From AP-15 sp035538335 (GTDB lineage Bacteria > Pseudomonadota > Alphaproteobacteria > ATCC43930 > CGMCC-115725), in contig DATLKN010000050.1 in the NCBI GenBank assembly GCA_035538335.1, positions 186,001-250,000 of the forward strand: a DNA stretch of 64,000 nucleotides. The letters run 5' to 3'. Each line of letters begins with the position of its first letter. The first letter of the stretch is position 1. The notes beneath the pieces were generated by a model. That model had not been told where the DNA came from and did no database searches. It saw only the letters and a program-made list of their open reading frames with translations. Positions 1 through 7,957 of this stretch are shown here, piece by piece. The position numbers and the translations under genes were made by a program.

Positions 1-112
1 CATCCATGTGCCCGAGCCGACCCTCAACGCCGCGGCCCAGCTCCTGACTGCGCTGCTCGGCTTTCTCGCCGTCGTCATCCCCGAAAAGGGCAATGCGGCG
101 CCGGCGCCCTGA
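1..112 (+). CDS. C-terminal fragment of a small hypothetical protein
   Basis: The reading frame beginning at base 2 is open from the window edge to a TGA at 110-112 and encodes about 36 residues. It has a hydrophobic stretch (roughly LLTALLGFLAVVI) followed by an Ala/Pro-rich tail. The start lies outside the window. The next gene starts 13 bases downstream with its own strong ribosome binding site, so the two are probably cotranscribed. A single hydrophobic helix would suit a small membrane protein, but the family cannot be identified from this fragment. Confidence 0.4.
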   Translation, partial: IHVPEPTLNAAAQLLTALLGFLAVVIPEKGNAAPAP

Positions 113-125
113 AAAGGAGGATCTC

Positions 126-434
126 ATGCGTAAATTCGCGATTTCCGCGGCGCTCGCCGCGGCACTCGGCCTCGGCGCCTGCGCGCAGCTGTCGAGCGCC
201 GTCGGCACGGTATGCACCCAGGTGCAATCCATCGAGAGCAATCCCGCCGCCGCCGGGCCGCTCGACGCGCAGGATCCGCATTCGGCGGTCGGCGTGTTGT
301 GGGCCGACGCCAAGGCGGCCTGCGTCAACGGTGCCCCGGCGTCCGGCGTTTCGACCAATTGGACGCAGCTCGTCGTCAACGAGCTGACGGCGCTGCTGCC
401 GAGCGTGCTGCCGGCGCTCGTCGGCCTTCTCTGA
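126..434 (+). CDS. Small secreted lipoprotein, function unknown
   Basis: This encodes 102 residues. The ATG at 126 is preceded by AAAAGGAGG at good spacing, which is why I chose it over the upstream ATG at 93. The N terminus is a classic lipoprotein signal: basic MRK, an Ala/Leu-rich core, and a lipobox LGAC near residues 17-20. The mature part has a second Cys and a hydrophobic C terminus rich in Leu and Val. It probably sits in the inner or outer membrane through the lipidated Cys. No catalytic motif is visible and I do not recognise the family. Confidence 0.75.
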   Translation: MRKFAISAALAAALGLGACAQLSSAVGTVCTQVQSIESNPAAAGPLDAQDPHSAVGVLWADAKAACVNGAPASGVSTNWTQLVVNELTALLPSVLPALVGLL

Positions 435-507
435 CCCGTGAAAGGAACTGCCGGCGGGGTCGACAAGACACCCTGACCGCATCAGCGGGAAATTTTCCTT
501 GCGCTCC

Positions 508-540
508 GCCGCCTCGGCCTATGCCGGGGCGGCTTTTTTT
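508..540 (+). terminator. Rho-independent terminator
   Basis: An 11-bp GC-rich stem (508-518 with 523-533, one G-T pair, 4-base loop) is followed immediately by seven T residues at 534-540. It lies about 75 bases after the lipoprotein stop codon and would end that transcript. The rest of the 435-649 interval shows nothing else that I can name. Confidence 0.85.
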
Positions 541-649
541 GTTCGTGCCGGAACGGCGCGATCTGTCGCGGGCATGCGGCGCGCTTGCCGGTTGATCGGG
601 GCGGCGGCTGCGGGCAATCTGCGGCCGGCCGGGGCAGGGGAGAACACGG

Positions 650-928
650 ATGGCACGGGCTTATCTCGCGGGCGCGATCGTCGCGGGCGCGCTCGTCTTG
701 GCGGGCTGCGCGGACCAGGGCAGCGCCGGCGAGAAGATCGTCAACGGCTGTCCGACCCCGGTCCATTATTCCGATGCGACCCTGAACAAGATCACCAAGG
801 CGCTCGAAGCGCTGCCGCCCGGCAACGTGCTGCACCGCGCGATGACCGACTACGAATACGAGCGCGACGACCTGCGCTTTTGCCGCTGCACGGTCGCCGA
901 GGCGGCGCCGCTGCCGAAGAAGGATTAG
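650..928 (+). CDS. Small lipoprotein, function unknown
   Basis: This encodes 92 residues. The N terminus MARAYLAGAIVAGALVLAGC is a lipoprotein signal peptide with a lipobox LAGC at residues 17-20. The mature region is short, polar and contains three further Cys residues (CP, CRC), which could form a disulfide in the periplasm. A weak purine-rich site (GGGGAGAA) precedes the ATG. It lies downstream of a terminator and so has its own promoter. It overlaps by 4 bases the convergent small membrane gene ending at 925. No family is recognised. Confidence 0.7.
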   Translation: MARAYLAGAIVAGALVLAGCADQGSAGEKIVNGCPTPVHYSDATLNKITKALEALPPGNVLHRAMTDYEYERDDLRFCRCTVAEAAPLPKKD

Positions 929-1107
929 CGCGCGGCGACGAGCGCCAGCAGATGGCGCGCGAGCACCAGCGCGGCGGCGAGGCACAGGATCATCAGCGGC
1001 ACGAGATTGATTTTCCCCGGCCGGTAGGGCCGGCGGTCGAGAAAGAGCGCGCCGGCCAGCGCGCCCAGCGACAGGACGAGCCCGGCGATCGTGAACCCGA
1101 GGCTCAT
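925..1107 (-). CDS. Small two-helix membrane protein, hypothetical
   Basis: This encodes 60 residues with two clear hydrophobic helices (about 3-24 and 35-58) separated by a basic loop containing RRPYRPGK. By the positive-inside rule the loop would be cytoplasmic. It converges on the preceding lipoprotein gene, overlapping its stop codon. Short proteins of this shape are common hypothetical proteins in alphaproteobacteria. The composition looks like a real membrane protein and not an antisense shadow, but no function can be assigned. Confidence 0.6.
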   Translation of the reverse strand: MSLGFTIAGLVLSLGALAGALFLDRRPYRPGKINLVPLMILCLAAALVLARHLLALVAAR

Positions 1108-1194
1108 CGCGGGCGCACCCCCGAATAAACCGCAGATAGCGGGATCGCTTCGCCTTCGCGTGAGTTAATCCATGGGGCTGCGGGCGCGAGGGAC

Positions 1195-3057
1195 ATGGCC
1201 GGAAACCTGCGCATTGAAGATTACGCGCTGATCGGCGATTGCGTCACCGCCGCGCTCGTCGGCAAGAACGGCTCGATCGATTGGCTGTGCCTGCCGCGCT
1301 TCGACTCGGGCGCCTGCTTTGCCGCCCTCCTGGGCAATCCCGAGCACGGGCGCTGGCTGATCGCGCCCGCTGATCCCGCACCGCGCGTCCGCCGCCGCTA
1401 CCGAGGCGGCTCGCTGATCCTCGAGACTGAGTTCGAGACCTCCGAGGGCACGGCAGAGCTGATCGACTTCATGCCGCGGATCGACGGCCCCCGCTCGCTC
1501 ATTCGGCTCGTGCGCGGCACGCGCGGGCGCGTTGCGATGCAGGTCGAGTTCGTCCTGCGCTTCGACTACGGATCGATCGTCCCGTGGGTCGAACGCCTCG
1601 ATCCGGGCGAGGGCGGCAAGGTCCCGGGCGGTATCCTCGCAGTCGGCGGACCGGACATGGCGGTGCTGCGCACGCCGGTGCGGCTCGTCGGCGAAAACCT
1701 GCACACGCGCGGCGAGTTCACCGTCGCCGAAGGGCAGACGATCCCGTTTGTCCTCAGTTACGGCTTGTCGCATCTGCCGCCGCCGGCGCCGCTCGACGCC
1801 GAGCGCGCGTTGCGCGATACGGAGGCGTTTTGGCAGGAATGGTCGAGCCGCTGCACGCCCGCCGGCCCGTGGAGCAAGGACGTATGCCGTTCGCTCGTCG
1901 TCCTAAAGGGGCTGACATATGCGCCGACCGGTGGCGTCGTCGCCGCGCCGACGACCTCGCTGCCTGAGCAGATCGGCGGCGTGCGCAATTGGGATTATCG
2001 CTATTGCTGGCTGCGCGACGCGACCTTCACGCTGCTCGCACTGATGCATGCCGGCTATTACGAGGAGGCGAAGGCCTGGCGCGACTGGCTGTTCCGCGCG
2101 GCGGCCGGCAGCCCCGACCAGTTGCAGGTCGTCTACGGGCTCGCCGGCGAGCGGCGGCTCGACGAGTGGGAATTGCCGTCGCTCCCCGGTTACGAGGGCT
2201 CGGCGCCGGTGCGCATCGGCAACGCCGCTTCCGGTCAATTGCAGCTCGATATCTATGGCGAGGTCATCGACGCGCTGCACCACTCCTATCAGCACGATCT
2301 GCCGCAAACCAGGCGCGGCACCGCGATCGGCCGGGCCCTCGTCGATCATCTGGCGACGATCTGGCGCGAGCCGGACGAGAGCATCTGGGAAGTGCGCGGC
2401 GCGCCGCAGCACTTCACCTATTCGAAGGTCATGGCGTGGGTCGCCTTCGACCGGGCGATCCGGATCTTCGAAGAGCTGGGAGCGCGCGGGCCGGTCGCCC
2501 GCTGGCGCCGGGTCGCCGCCGAGATCCACAGCGATATCTGCCGCAAGGCGTTCGACCCTGAGCTCAACAGCTTCGTGCAGGCCTACGGCACGAAGTCGCT
2601 CGATGCGAGTTTGTTATTGATGCCGCTCGTCGGCTTTCTGCCGCCGACCGACCCGCGCATGCTGGGAACGGTCGCGGCGATCGAACGCGAGCTCGTTGTC
2701 GACGGGTTTGTCCTGCGCTATAGGACCGAGGCGGGCAAGGACGGGCTGCCGCCGGGCGAGGGGGCGTTTCTCGCCTGCAGCTTCTGGCTCGCCGACAATC
2801 TGGCGCTGCAAGGCCGCGTCGGCGACGCGCGAGCGCTGTTCGAGCGGCTGCTCTCGGTAAGGAACGACGTCGGCCTGCTCGCTGAGCAATACGACCCCCA
2901 CGCGCATCGCCAAACCGGAAACTTTCCGCAGGCCTTCTCGCATGTCGCGCTCGTCAACACGGCCTTCAATTTGAGCCGCGCCCAGGGCCCGGCCGAGGCC
3001 CGCGCCGGCCGCCGCAAGCCCGTCGGCATTCATGCCCCGCGCGAAGCCTCAGGGTGA
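1195..3057 (+). CDS. Glycoside hydrolase family 15 protein (glucoamylase/trehalase-like)
   Basis: This encodes 620 residues, the usual length for bacterial cytosolic GH15 enzymes. An N-terminal beta-sandwich region begins with the typical ALIGDCVTAALV and GSIDWLCLPRFDS motifs (about 10-40). The catalytic alpha/alpha-barrel follows, with GGVRNWDYRYCWLRDA near residues 261-276 and a C-terminal NFPQAFSHVALVNTA near 576-590. Members hydrolyse terminal alpha-glucosidic bonds, and several bacterial ones are trehalases; the substrate cannot be chosen from sequence here. There is no signal peptide, so it is probably cytosolic. A GAGGG site precedes the ATG at 1195. Its stop codon overlaps the start of the small membrane ORF that follows (TGATG). 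Confidence 0.93.
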   Translation: MAGNLRIEDYALIGDCVTAALVGKNGSIDWLCLPRFDSGACFAALLGNPEHGRWLIAPADPAPRVRRRYRGGSLILETEFETSEGTAELIDFMPRIDGPRSLIRLVRGTRGRVAMQVEFVLRFDYGSIVPWVERLDPGEGGKVPGGILAVGGPDMAVLRTPVRLVGENLHTRGEFTVAEGQTIPFVLSYGLSHLPPPAPLDAERALRDTEAFWQEWSSRCTPAGPWSKDVCRSLVVLKGLTYAPTGGVVAAPTTSLPEQIGGVRNWDYRYCWLRDATFTLLALMHAGYYEEAKAWRDWLFRAAAGSPDQLQVVYGLAGERRLDEWELPSLPGYEGSAPVRIGNAASGQLQLDIYGEVIDALHHSYQHDLPQTRRGTAIGRALVDHLATIWREPDESIWEVRGAPQHFTYSKVMAWVAFDRAIRIFEELGARGPVARWRRVAAEIHSDICRKAFDPELNSFVQAYGTKSLDASLLLMPLVGFLPPTDPRMLGTVAAIERELVVDGFVLRYRTEAGKDGLPPGEGAFLACSFWLADNLALQGRVGDARALFERLLSVRNDVGLLAEQYDPHAHRQTGNFPQAFSHVALVNTAFNLSRAQGPAEARAGRRKPVGIHAPREASG

Positions 3058-3227
3058 TGCGCGACCTTCGTCCCCCGCCGCTTCTGGGGAGCGCCGCCAT
3101 GCAGCTCTGGGGAAGACTTCCGCGAGCGCTTACCGATGTGGCTTTGCTGCTGGTGGTGATCGCCGCCGGCGGCGTCCTCGGCCTTTCCGCCGCGCGCCTC
3201 GGCGAATGGGCCGTCGCCAGTTTGTAG
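3057..3227 (+). CDS. Possible small membrane protein coupled to the GH15 gene
   Basis: This ORF of 56 codons begins at an ATG that overlaps the GH15 stop codon (TGATG). An internal ATG at 3099, preceded by GGGGAG, would give a 42-residue version. It encodes one strong hydrophobic helix (DVALLLVVIAAGGVLGLSAA) and no other motif. Support is limited to the translational coupling and the membrane-like composition, so it could be a chance ORF in GC-rich sequence. Confidence 0.35.
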   Translation: MRDLRPPPLLGSAAMQLWGRLPRALTDVALLLVVIAAGGVLGLSAARLGEWAVASL

Positions 3228-3293
3228 CCGCCGCCGGACTTGCCGATCGCGGTAAAGCGCCGCATCTTTATGGGGATCGGCAAGGAGGCTCCG

Positions 3294-3656
3294 ATGGCGA
3301 TCCATCTCGACCATACGATCGTCCCGGCCCGCGACAAGGAAGCCTCCGCGCGCTTTTTCGCGCGGATCTTCGGGCTTCGGTACGAGGGGCCGGTGTCGCA
3401 TTTCGCGCCGGTGCGGATCAACGACGAGCTGACCCTCGATTTCGACGAGCGCGACGATTTCGAGCGGCATCACTATGCCTTCAAGGTCGGCGAGAACGAA
3501 TTCGACGCGATCTTCGCGCGGGTGCGCGAGGCGGGGATCCCTTATGGCAGCGGGCCGCGCTCGCCCGACGATATGGAAATCAACCGCCGCCGCGGCGGCC
3601 GCGGTTTTTATTTTCGCGAGGTGAACGGTCACCTCCTCGAAGTGCTGACGGTGTGA
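3294..3656 (+). CDS. VOC (glyoxalase/bleomycin resistance) family protein
   Basis: This encodes 120 residues. The ATG at 3294 follows AAGGAGG at ideal spacing and starts directly on the fold (MAIHLDHTIVPARDKEAS), so I preferred it over the ATG at 3240. It has the paired beta-alpha-beta-beta-beta layout of the vicinal oxygen chelate superfamily, with LDHT at the first metal-ligand site and HLLEVLTV at the C terminus supplying the usual Glu ligand. Members are metal-dependent lyases, isomerases or dioxygenases, or binding proteins for drugs. The substrate is unknown. A second VOC gene follows three bases later, so the pair is an operon. Confidence 0.85.
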   Translation: MAIHLDHTIVPARDKEASARFFARIFGLRYEGPVSHFAPVRINDELTLDFDERDDFERHHYAFKVGENEFDAIFARVREAGIPYGSGPRSPDDMEINRRRGGRGFYFREVNGHLLEVLTV

Positions 3657-3659
3657 ACC

Positions 3660-4043
3660 ATGACGAATGCGAGCGATCCCCGGCCGCCGGTCGCGGTCGG
3701 GCATGTGCGCCTGTCGGCGAGCGATGTTGCCACCGCGGCGCGCTGGTGCGAGGAAGTGGGTTTGCGGCCGATCTTCGCGGCCCCCGATTTCGCCGTCCTC
3801 GAATTGCGCGGCGGGACGCATCTCGTGCTGCGCAAGGCCGAGCAGAAGCCGCAAAGCGGCACGCCGGCGCCCTTCGACCTGATGGTCGACGACATCGTCG
3901 CCGCGCACCGCGACTACGTGGCGAAGGGGCTCGGCCCCGGCGAGATCCAGCAGGGCCGCATCCACGACAGCTTCGCCCTGCCGGGGCCCGACGGGCAGGT
4001 CTTCACCGTCACCTCCTCGCACGCCGGCAACCGGCCGGTTTGA
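3660..4043 (+). CDS. VOC family protein (second of a tandem pair)
   Basis: This encodes 127 residues starting three bases after the stop codon of the preceding VOC gene. It shows the superfamily pattern: VGHVRLSASDVATAARWC at the N terminus, GTHLVLR mid-protein, a second module starting FDLMVDDIVAA, and a C-terminal PDGQVFTVTSSH. The final metal Glu normally seen in an ELY-like motif is not obvious, since FTV stands at that place, so it may be a non-catalytic or divergent member. It converges on the asmA-like gene with a 3-base gap. Confidence 0.8.
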   Translation: MTNASDPRPPVAVGHVRLSASDVATAARWCEEVGLRPIFAAPDFAVLELRGGTHLVLRKAEQKPQSGTPAPFDLMVDDIVAAHRDYVAKGLGPGEIQQGRIHDSFALPGPDGQVFTVTSSHAGNRPV

Positions 4044-4046
4044 GGT

Positions 4047-6077
4047 TCAGCGGAAGAGGTTTTTCAGCAGGTTCGTCGGGTTGGGGAGCTGCGGCGTCGT
4101 GCGTGCCGGCGCGGCCGGCGATCCGGCGTTGCCGGCCGGCGCACAGGTGGGCGCGGCCGTTTTCGTCAGTCCCGGGATCTTGCCGGCGAATTGCCCGACG
4201 AGCCCGCCGACGCCGGCTGCCGTTCCCGCCGCGTCGACGGCGACTTGCGGGTTCGCAAAGCTGCCCCGCACCGCGACCGCCGCGCTGAACGCCTTGCCGC
4301 GGACGCTGCCGTGCGGCCGCAGCGTGAGGTTCATCGTTTCCGGCCCGAAGGCGAGGCTGCCGCTGCCCTCGACACTCGTCAGGGTCGAGACCAGCACGAA
4401 CGGGGCGAGCGTGGCGACGCCATTGCGTGCGACGAGGCGCAACTCCATGCACCGGATGTCGCCGCTATCGGAGCCGCCGAGCAGGCCGCTCGGGTTCGTC
4501 GCGGCGAGGATCTTGCCGATGCCGCCTGTGAGCCCCCGATAGTCGATCCGGCCGCCGTTCATCGTGGCGACGAGGGTGCCGTTGAGCCCGGCCGCGATCG
4601 CGTGCGGGCTGCTGCCGGCGCCGCGCAGATCGGCGGTGATCGCGACCTGCCCACTCGCGCGCGCGTGGGTTCCGGCGGCGGCGAGCAGCGCGGCGAGGGA
4701 ATAGGCGGGCGCGCGCAGGGTCAGGGCGACCGGCGGCACCGGCTGGGCCGCGTCGGCGGTCAACGTCAAGGCGAGCTTGCCGCCGGGCGTCGTGATCGCG
4801 AACGGGTCGAGCCGCAGCTTGCCGCCGGCAAGCACGAGACGGCCCGCAACACCACGCCAATGCTGTCCACGGACGATCAGATCGGCGAACAGGAAGCGCA
4901 GATCCGCATCGAACCCGCGCAGCCGCGTCACCGGCAACGGCGTGTCGGGGATGAGCCCGCCGGCACGCTGCAGCGGGGCGCCGCTCGGCGCTGGCCCAGA
5001 CACGGGGCCCGCCGCCCCCGCGCCTGGCCCAAAGAACGCACCGGCATCGAGGCGGGTCGAGCTCAGATCGGCGACAATGTCGGGCGGCGCGCCGAGCCGC
5101 AAGGTCAGGCGCCCGGACAGATCCCCCTGCGCGCTCGTCAGTTTCAGATCGTCGACCGCCAGGCCGCTCGGCAGTGCCGGCCCGAGGCGGGCACTGAATG
5201 CCACCTGCTTCATCGCCGGCAATTTGCCGCCCGCGACCTCCGAGAGCGCCGCGAGATCGGGGATCGCGCCGCGGATCGCGATCCTGTAGCCGGTTCCCGC
5301 CAGCGGGTCGCCGATCGTGCCGTCAATGGCGACTGTCGCGCCGGCCGCCTCGAGTTGCGCCTTGATCGGCCACGGCGCGCCCGAGCCGCCCGTGAGAAGC
5401 CGCTGGAGCGACCCGAGTTGCGCCGACAGCGTCACCGGCGTCTTGCCTATCTTCGCGTCGGCGGTCAGCCGCATCCCCGATGCCGCCCCCGCCGCCTCGA
5501 GGCCGAGCCGTCCGATCGTGACCGCAACCAGGTTTCCGGCCCGGTCGTCCCGATAGCCGATTCGGCCGCCGCGTAGCGTGAAATTCTGCACTGCGATCGA
5601 CAGCTTGCCCGGGCCTGCGGAGCTTTTGGCGGGCGCCGCAGGCGAGGCCCCGGCGGGCTGAGCGAGGCTCCAATTCGCGGCGCCGGCGGCGGTGCGTTCG
5701 AAGAGGATGTCGGGCTCGGCGACGACCAGCCGCTCGATCACGTACCGGCCGCGCAGCAGGGCGAGAAGATCGAGCTGCAGGTCGAGCGCGCCGATTTTCG
5801 CCAGATCGGGGCGGGAAAAGCCGGGCGGGTTGGCGAGTACGACGTCGCTCGCCTCGATTGTCGGCTGCAGCGACAATTTTAGGCCGATCGGGCCGTTGAG
5901 CGCGATCTGCCGCCCCGTCGCTTGCCGCACTGCGGCGACGATCCGCGGCTTCCAGCGGTTGGCGTCGAAGGTCAGGACGAAAATCGCCGTTGCGCCGGCG
6001 ACGATGAGGACCAGCGCCGCGAGCGCCAGCAGCGCCGCCTTGAGAACCCGCCGGCGCGGTGGTGCGCGGCCGCTCAT
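4047..6077 (-). CDS. AsmA family protein
   Basis: This encodes 676 residues. A basic start and one transmembrane helix (about 11-34) anchor a long periplasmic portion. The N-terminal AsmA domain is clear (NRWKPRIVAAVRQATGRQIALNG, then SLQPTIEASDVVLANPPGFS), and the C-terminal AsmA_2 region includes the GxFDYRGLTGGI-like segment around GGRIDYRGLTGGIGKIL. AsmA-like proteins act at the inner membrane in outer-membrane lipid or protein homeostasis and are related to lipid-transport bridge proteins. Its ATG overlaps the stop codon of the upstream Rieske oxygenase gene (ATGA), so the two are translationally coupled although the functions look unrelated. Confidence 0.88.
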   Translation of the reverse strand: MSGRAPPRRRVLKAALLALAALVLIVAGATAIFVLTFDANRWKPRIVAAVRQATGRQIALNGPIGLKLSLQPTIEASDVVLANPPGFSRPDLAKIGALDLQLDLLALLRGRYVIERLVVAEPDILFERTAAGAANWSLAQPAGASPAAPAKSSAGPGKLSIAVQNFTLRGGRIGYRDDRAGNLVAVTIGRLGLEAAGAASGMRLTADAKIGKTPVTLSAQLGSLQRLLTGGSGAPWPIKAQLEAAGATVAIDGTIGDPLAGTGYRIAIRGAIPDLAALSEVAGGKLPAMKQVAFSARLGPALPSGLAVDDLKLTSAQGDLSGRLTLRLGAPPDIVADLSSTRLDAGAFFGPGAGAAGPVSGPAPSGAPLQRAGGLIPDTPLPVTRLRGFDADLRFLFADLIVRGQHWRGVAGRLVLAGGKLRLDPFAITTPGGKLALTLTADAAQPVPPVALTLRAPAYSLAALLAAAGTHARASGQVAITADLRGAGSSPHAIAAGLNGTLVATMNGGRIDYRGLTGGIGKILAATNPSGLLGGSDSGDIRCMELRLVARNGVATLAPFVLVSTLTSVEGSGSLAFGPETMNLTLRPHGSVRGKAFSAAVAVRGSFANPQVAVDAAGTAAGVGGLVGQFAGKIPGLTKTAAPTCAPAGNAGSPAAPARTTPQLPNPTNLLKNLFR

Positions 6078-7153
6078 TCGGCCGCCGCGCGGGCGGTCGG
6101 CGTCTCGGCCCGCTCCATGCGGGCGAGGATCGCCCGGGCGCGGCGCAGCGCCGTGTCGGGCTTTAGGAACACTTCCGTGTAGCCGTCATCGGGATAGCGG
6201 TACATCTGCTGCTGTTTTTCGAGCGCCCAGCGGTCCTCGGCGATGACCGCGGGAAAGGTCTCCATGAACCGCGCGACCGCCGGCTTCGCGGGGTCCGACT
6301 TGCATGTGAGCCCGCGCGGCATGTTGATGATCAGCCGCCAGACGTGGTTCGCGCGGTCGACGGGCGTGTGCGTGTGGATGATGACATAGCCGCGCTCGAC
6401 CGTCTTGTTGCCCATATGCCCGGCCGGCCACACCTTCATCTGCACCCGCGTCGCCGCCGGGCTCAGCATGAAATGCGTGTGGTGCCGGTCGACGATGTCG
6501 TAGCCGAAATATTCTTCGAGATAGGGCGGCTGGCGGTAGCCGCGCACCTCGCGCACAGTGCCGACATAAGGCGTGCCGTCGCGTATGCCTTCTTCCAGCT
6601 GCACCGGAATGCGGCTGTTCTCGACATCGCCGATATTACCGTCATGCAGCGGGTAGAAATGCGTGATGTCGAGCAGGTTCTCGATCAAGAGCAGCGAATT
6701 GGCCGGCACCGGCATCGGCCCGGTGTCGGCGGTCTCCCATTCCGGGTCGGTGATTTCCGTAAGCCGCGGCGGCGTCACGCCCGCCGCCTTCTCAAGGTCG
6801 CCCGGCCATACCCAGACGAGCCCGTCCTGCTCGACGAGCGGGAAGGGGCGCAGCCGCGCTCTCGGGACCGGCCCGTCAGGGTGCGAGGGGACGCGCACGC
6901 AGAGCCCCTTCGCATCGTAGCAGAGCCCGTGATAGGCGCACTCCAGAAGCCCGCCTTCGACGAAGCGCCCTTCGGAGATCGGCATCCGCTTGTGGGCGCA
7001 GCGGTTGTCAAAGGCGACGACCTGTCCCTCGGCGGTGCGCCACAGCACCACCGGCTTTTCGGCGATGACTTGGCCTTGCAGCTTCTCCTTCGGGAATTCG
7101 TGGCTCAATCCGGCCACATACCAGGCGTTTCTAACGAGCACGTCGGCCCCCAT
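6074..7153 (-). CDS. Rieske aromatic ring-hydroxylating/demethylating oxygenase (VanA-like)
   Basis: This encodes 359 residues. The ATG at 7153 is preceded by AGGAGA; the ATG 30 bases upstream lacks such a site. The Rieske [2Fe-2S] ligands are C52-x-H54 and C72-x2-H75. The mononuclear iron facial triad is D162, H165 and H170 in LLDITHFYPLHD. The overall architecture matches vanillate O-demethylase oxygenase-type enzymes, which use NAD(P)H electrons delivered by a separate reductase to oxidise aromatic or related substrates. No reductase gene is nearby. It is coupled to the downstream asmA-like gene. The substrate is unknown. Confidence 0.88.
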   Translation of the reverse strand: MGADVLVRNAWYVAGLSHEFPKEKLQGQVIAEKPVVLWRTAEGQVVAFDNRCAHKRMPISEGRFVEGGLLECAYHGLCYDAKGLCVRVPSHPDGPVPRARLRPFPLVEQDGLVWVWPGDLEKAAGVTPPRLTEITDPEWETADTGPMPVPANSLLLIENLLDITHFYPLHDGNIGDVENSRIPVQLEEGIRDGTPYVGTVREVRGYRQPPYLEEYFGYDIVDRHHTHFMLSPAATRVQMKVWPAGHMGNKTVERGYVIIHTHTPVDRANHVWRLIINMPRGLTCKSDPAKPAVARFMETFPAVIAEDRWALEKQQQMYRYPDDGYTEVFLKPDTALRRARAILARMERAETPTARAAAE

Positions 7154-7225
7154 GCCCCGTCTCCTGCTTGTTGCTCCCTGCAACCGATGATCGGCCGGCC
7201 GCAGCCGCTGTCAAACGGTTTCGGA

Positions 7226-7822
7226 TTAAGGCCGCGGGCGTTCGTTGAAGCCGAGCACGCGCATGCCGTCGTCGTCGATGCGGATCGTGCTCAAGGAGGC
7301 GATGCCGACCTCGATCCGGCGGATGAAATCGAGCGGCATGCCGAGCGCGAAAAGGAGCGCCGCGCGGATCACGTCGCCGTGACTGACGACCAGCACCGAT
7401 TGGCGCCGGTGGGTCGCGTGCAGTTCGACGAGCGCATCGACGATCCGCTGCTGCACCGCGCGCATGGTCTCGCCGCCGGGCAAGGTGGCGATGCCGCGAT
7501 GCCGGCTCCAGGCTTGCCAGCGCTCGTCGCGCCTCACCTCGTCGAAGGTGAGCCCGGTCCACTCCCCGAAATCGAGTTCGAGCAGGTCGTCGCGGTAGAC
7601 GACCGGCAGCGACAGCCCGGCCGCCACGATCTGCGCGGTCTCGCGGGTGCGCTGCAACGGGCTCGCGTAAAGCGCCGCGATGCCGTCGCCGGCGAGGCGC
7701 TCCGCGACGCACCGGATCTCGGCGCGACCGCGCTCGGAAAGGCCGACGCCCGGCGTGCGCCCGGCCAATACCTGGCCTTGCAGCACATGCTCGCCGTGTC
7801 GCAACAGGTGAAAGACTGTCAT
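7226..7822 (-). CDS. Histidine phosphatase family protein (phosphoglycerate mutase-like)
   Basis: This encodes 198 residues. The catalytic phosphohistidine motif LLRHGE places the nucleophile at His9. The second arginine is in SPLQRTRETA, the acid/base Glu region in LLELDFGEWTG, and the second His in VVSHGDVIRAAL. Family members hydrolyse phosphate monoesters, including alpha-ribazole phosphate, sugar phosphates and phosphoglycerate; the cobC-like layout makes ribazole phosphatase one option but not a sure one. It sits between two Rieske oxygenase genes on the same strand. Confidence 0.88.
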   Translation of the reverse strand: MTVFHLLRHGEHVLQGQVLAGRTPGVGLSERGRAEIRCVAERLAGDGIAALYASPLQRTRETAQIVAAGLSLPVVYRDDLLELDFGEWTGLTFDEVRRDERWQAWSRHRGIATLPGGETMRAVQQRIVDALVELHATHRRQSVLVVSHGDVIRAALLFALGMPLDFIRRIEVGIASLSTIRIDDDGMRVLGFNERPRP

Positions 7823-7957
7823 CGCCGCTCGCCGCCCTTATCTTCGCGCGTCAGCGGCACGAACCACCCTGCGCTTCCACCTTGTCGCCGTCTGAAACTG
7901 CGAGGCAGCCCAGCTCTGGGTCCCGGCCTTCGCCGGGGCGACACAGAGCGACGCAGA

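Noticed and set aside
93..434. Longer lipoprotein start at 93
   Set aside because: It would precede the signal peptide with an Arg-rich extension and ignore the strong AAAAGGAGG just before the ATG at 126.
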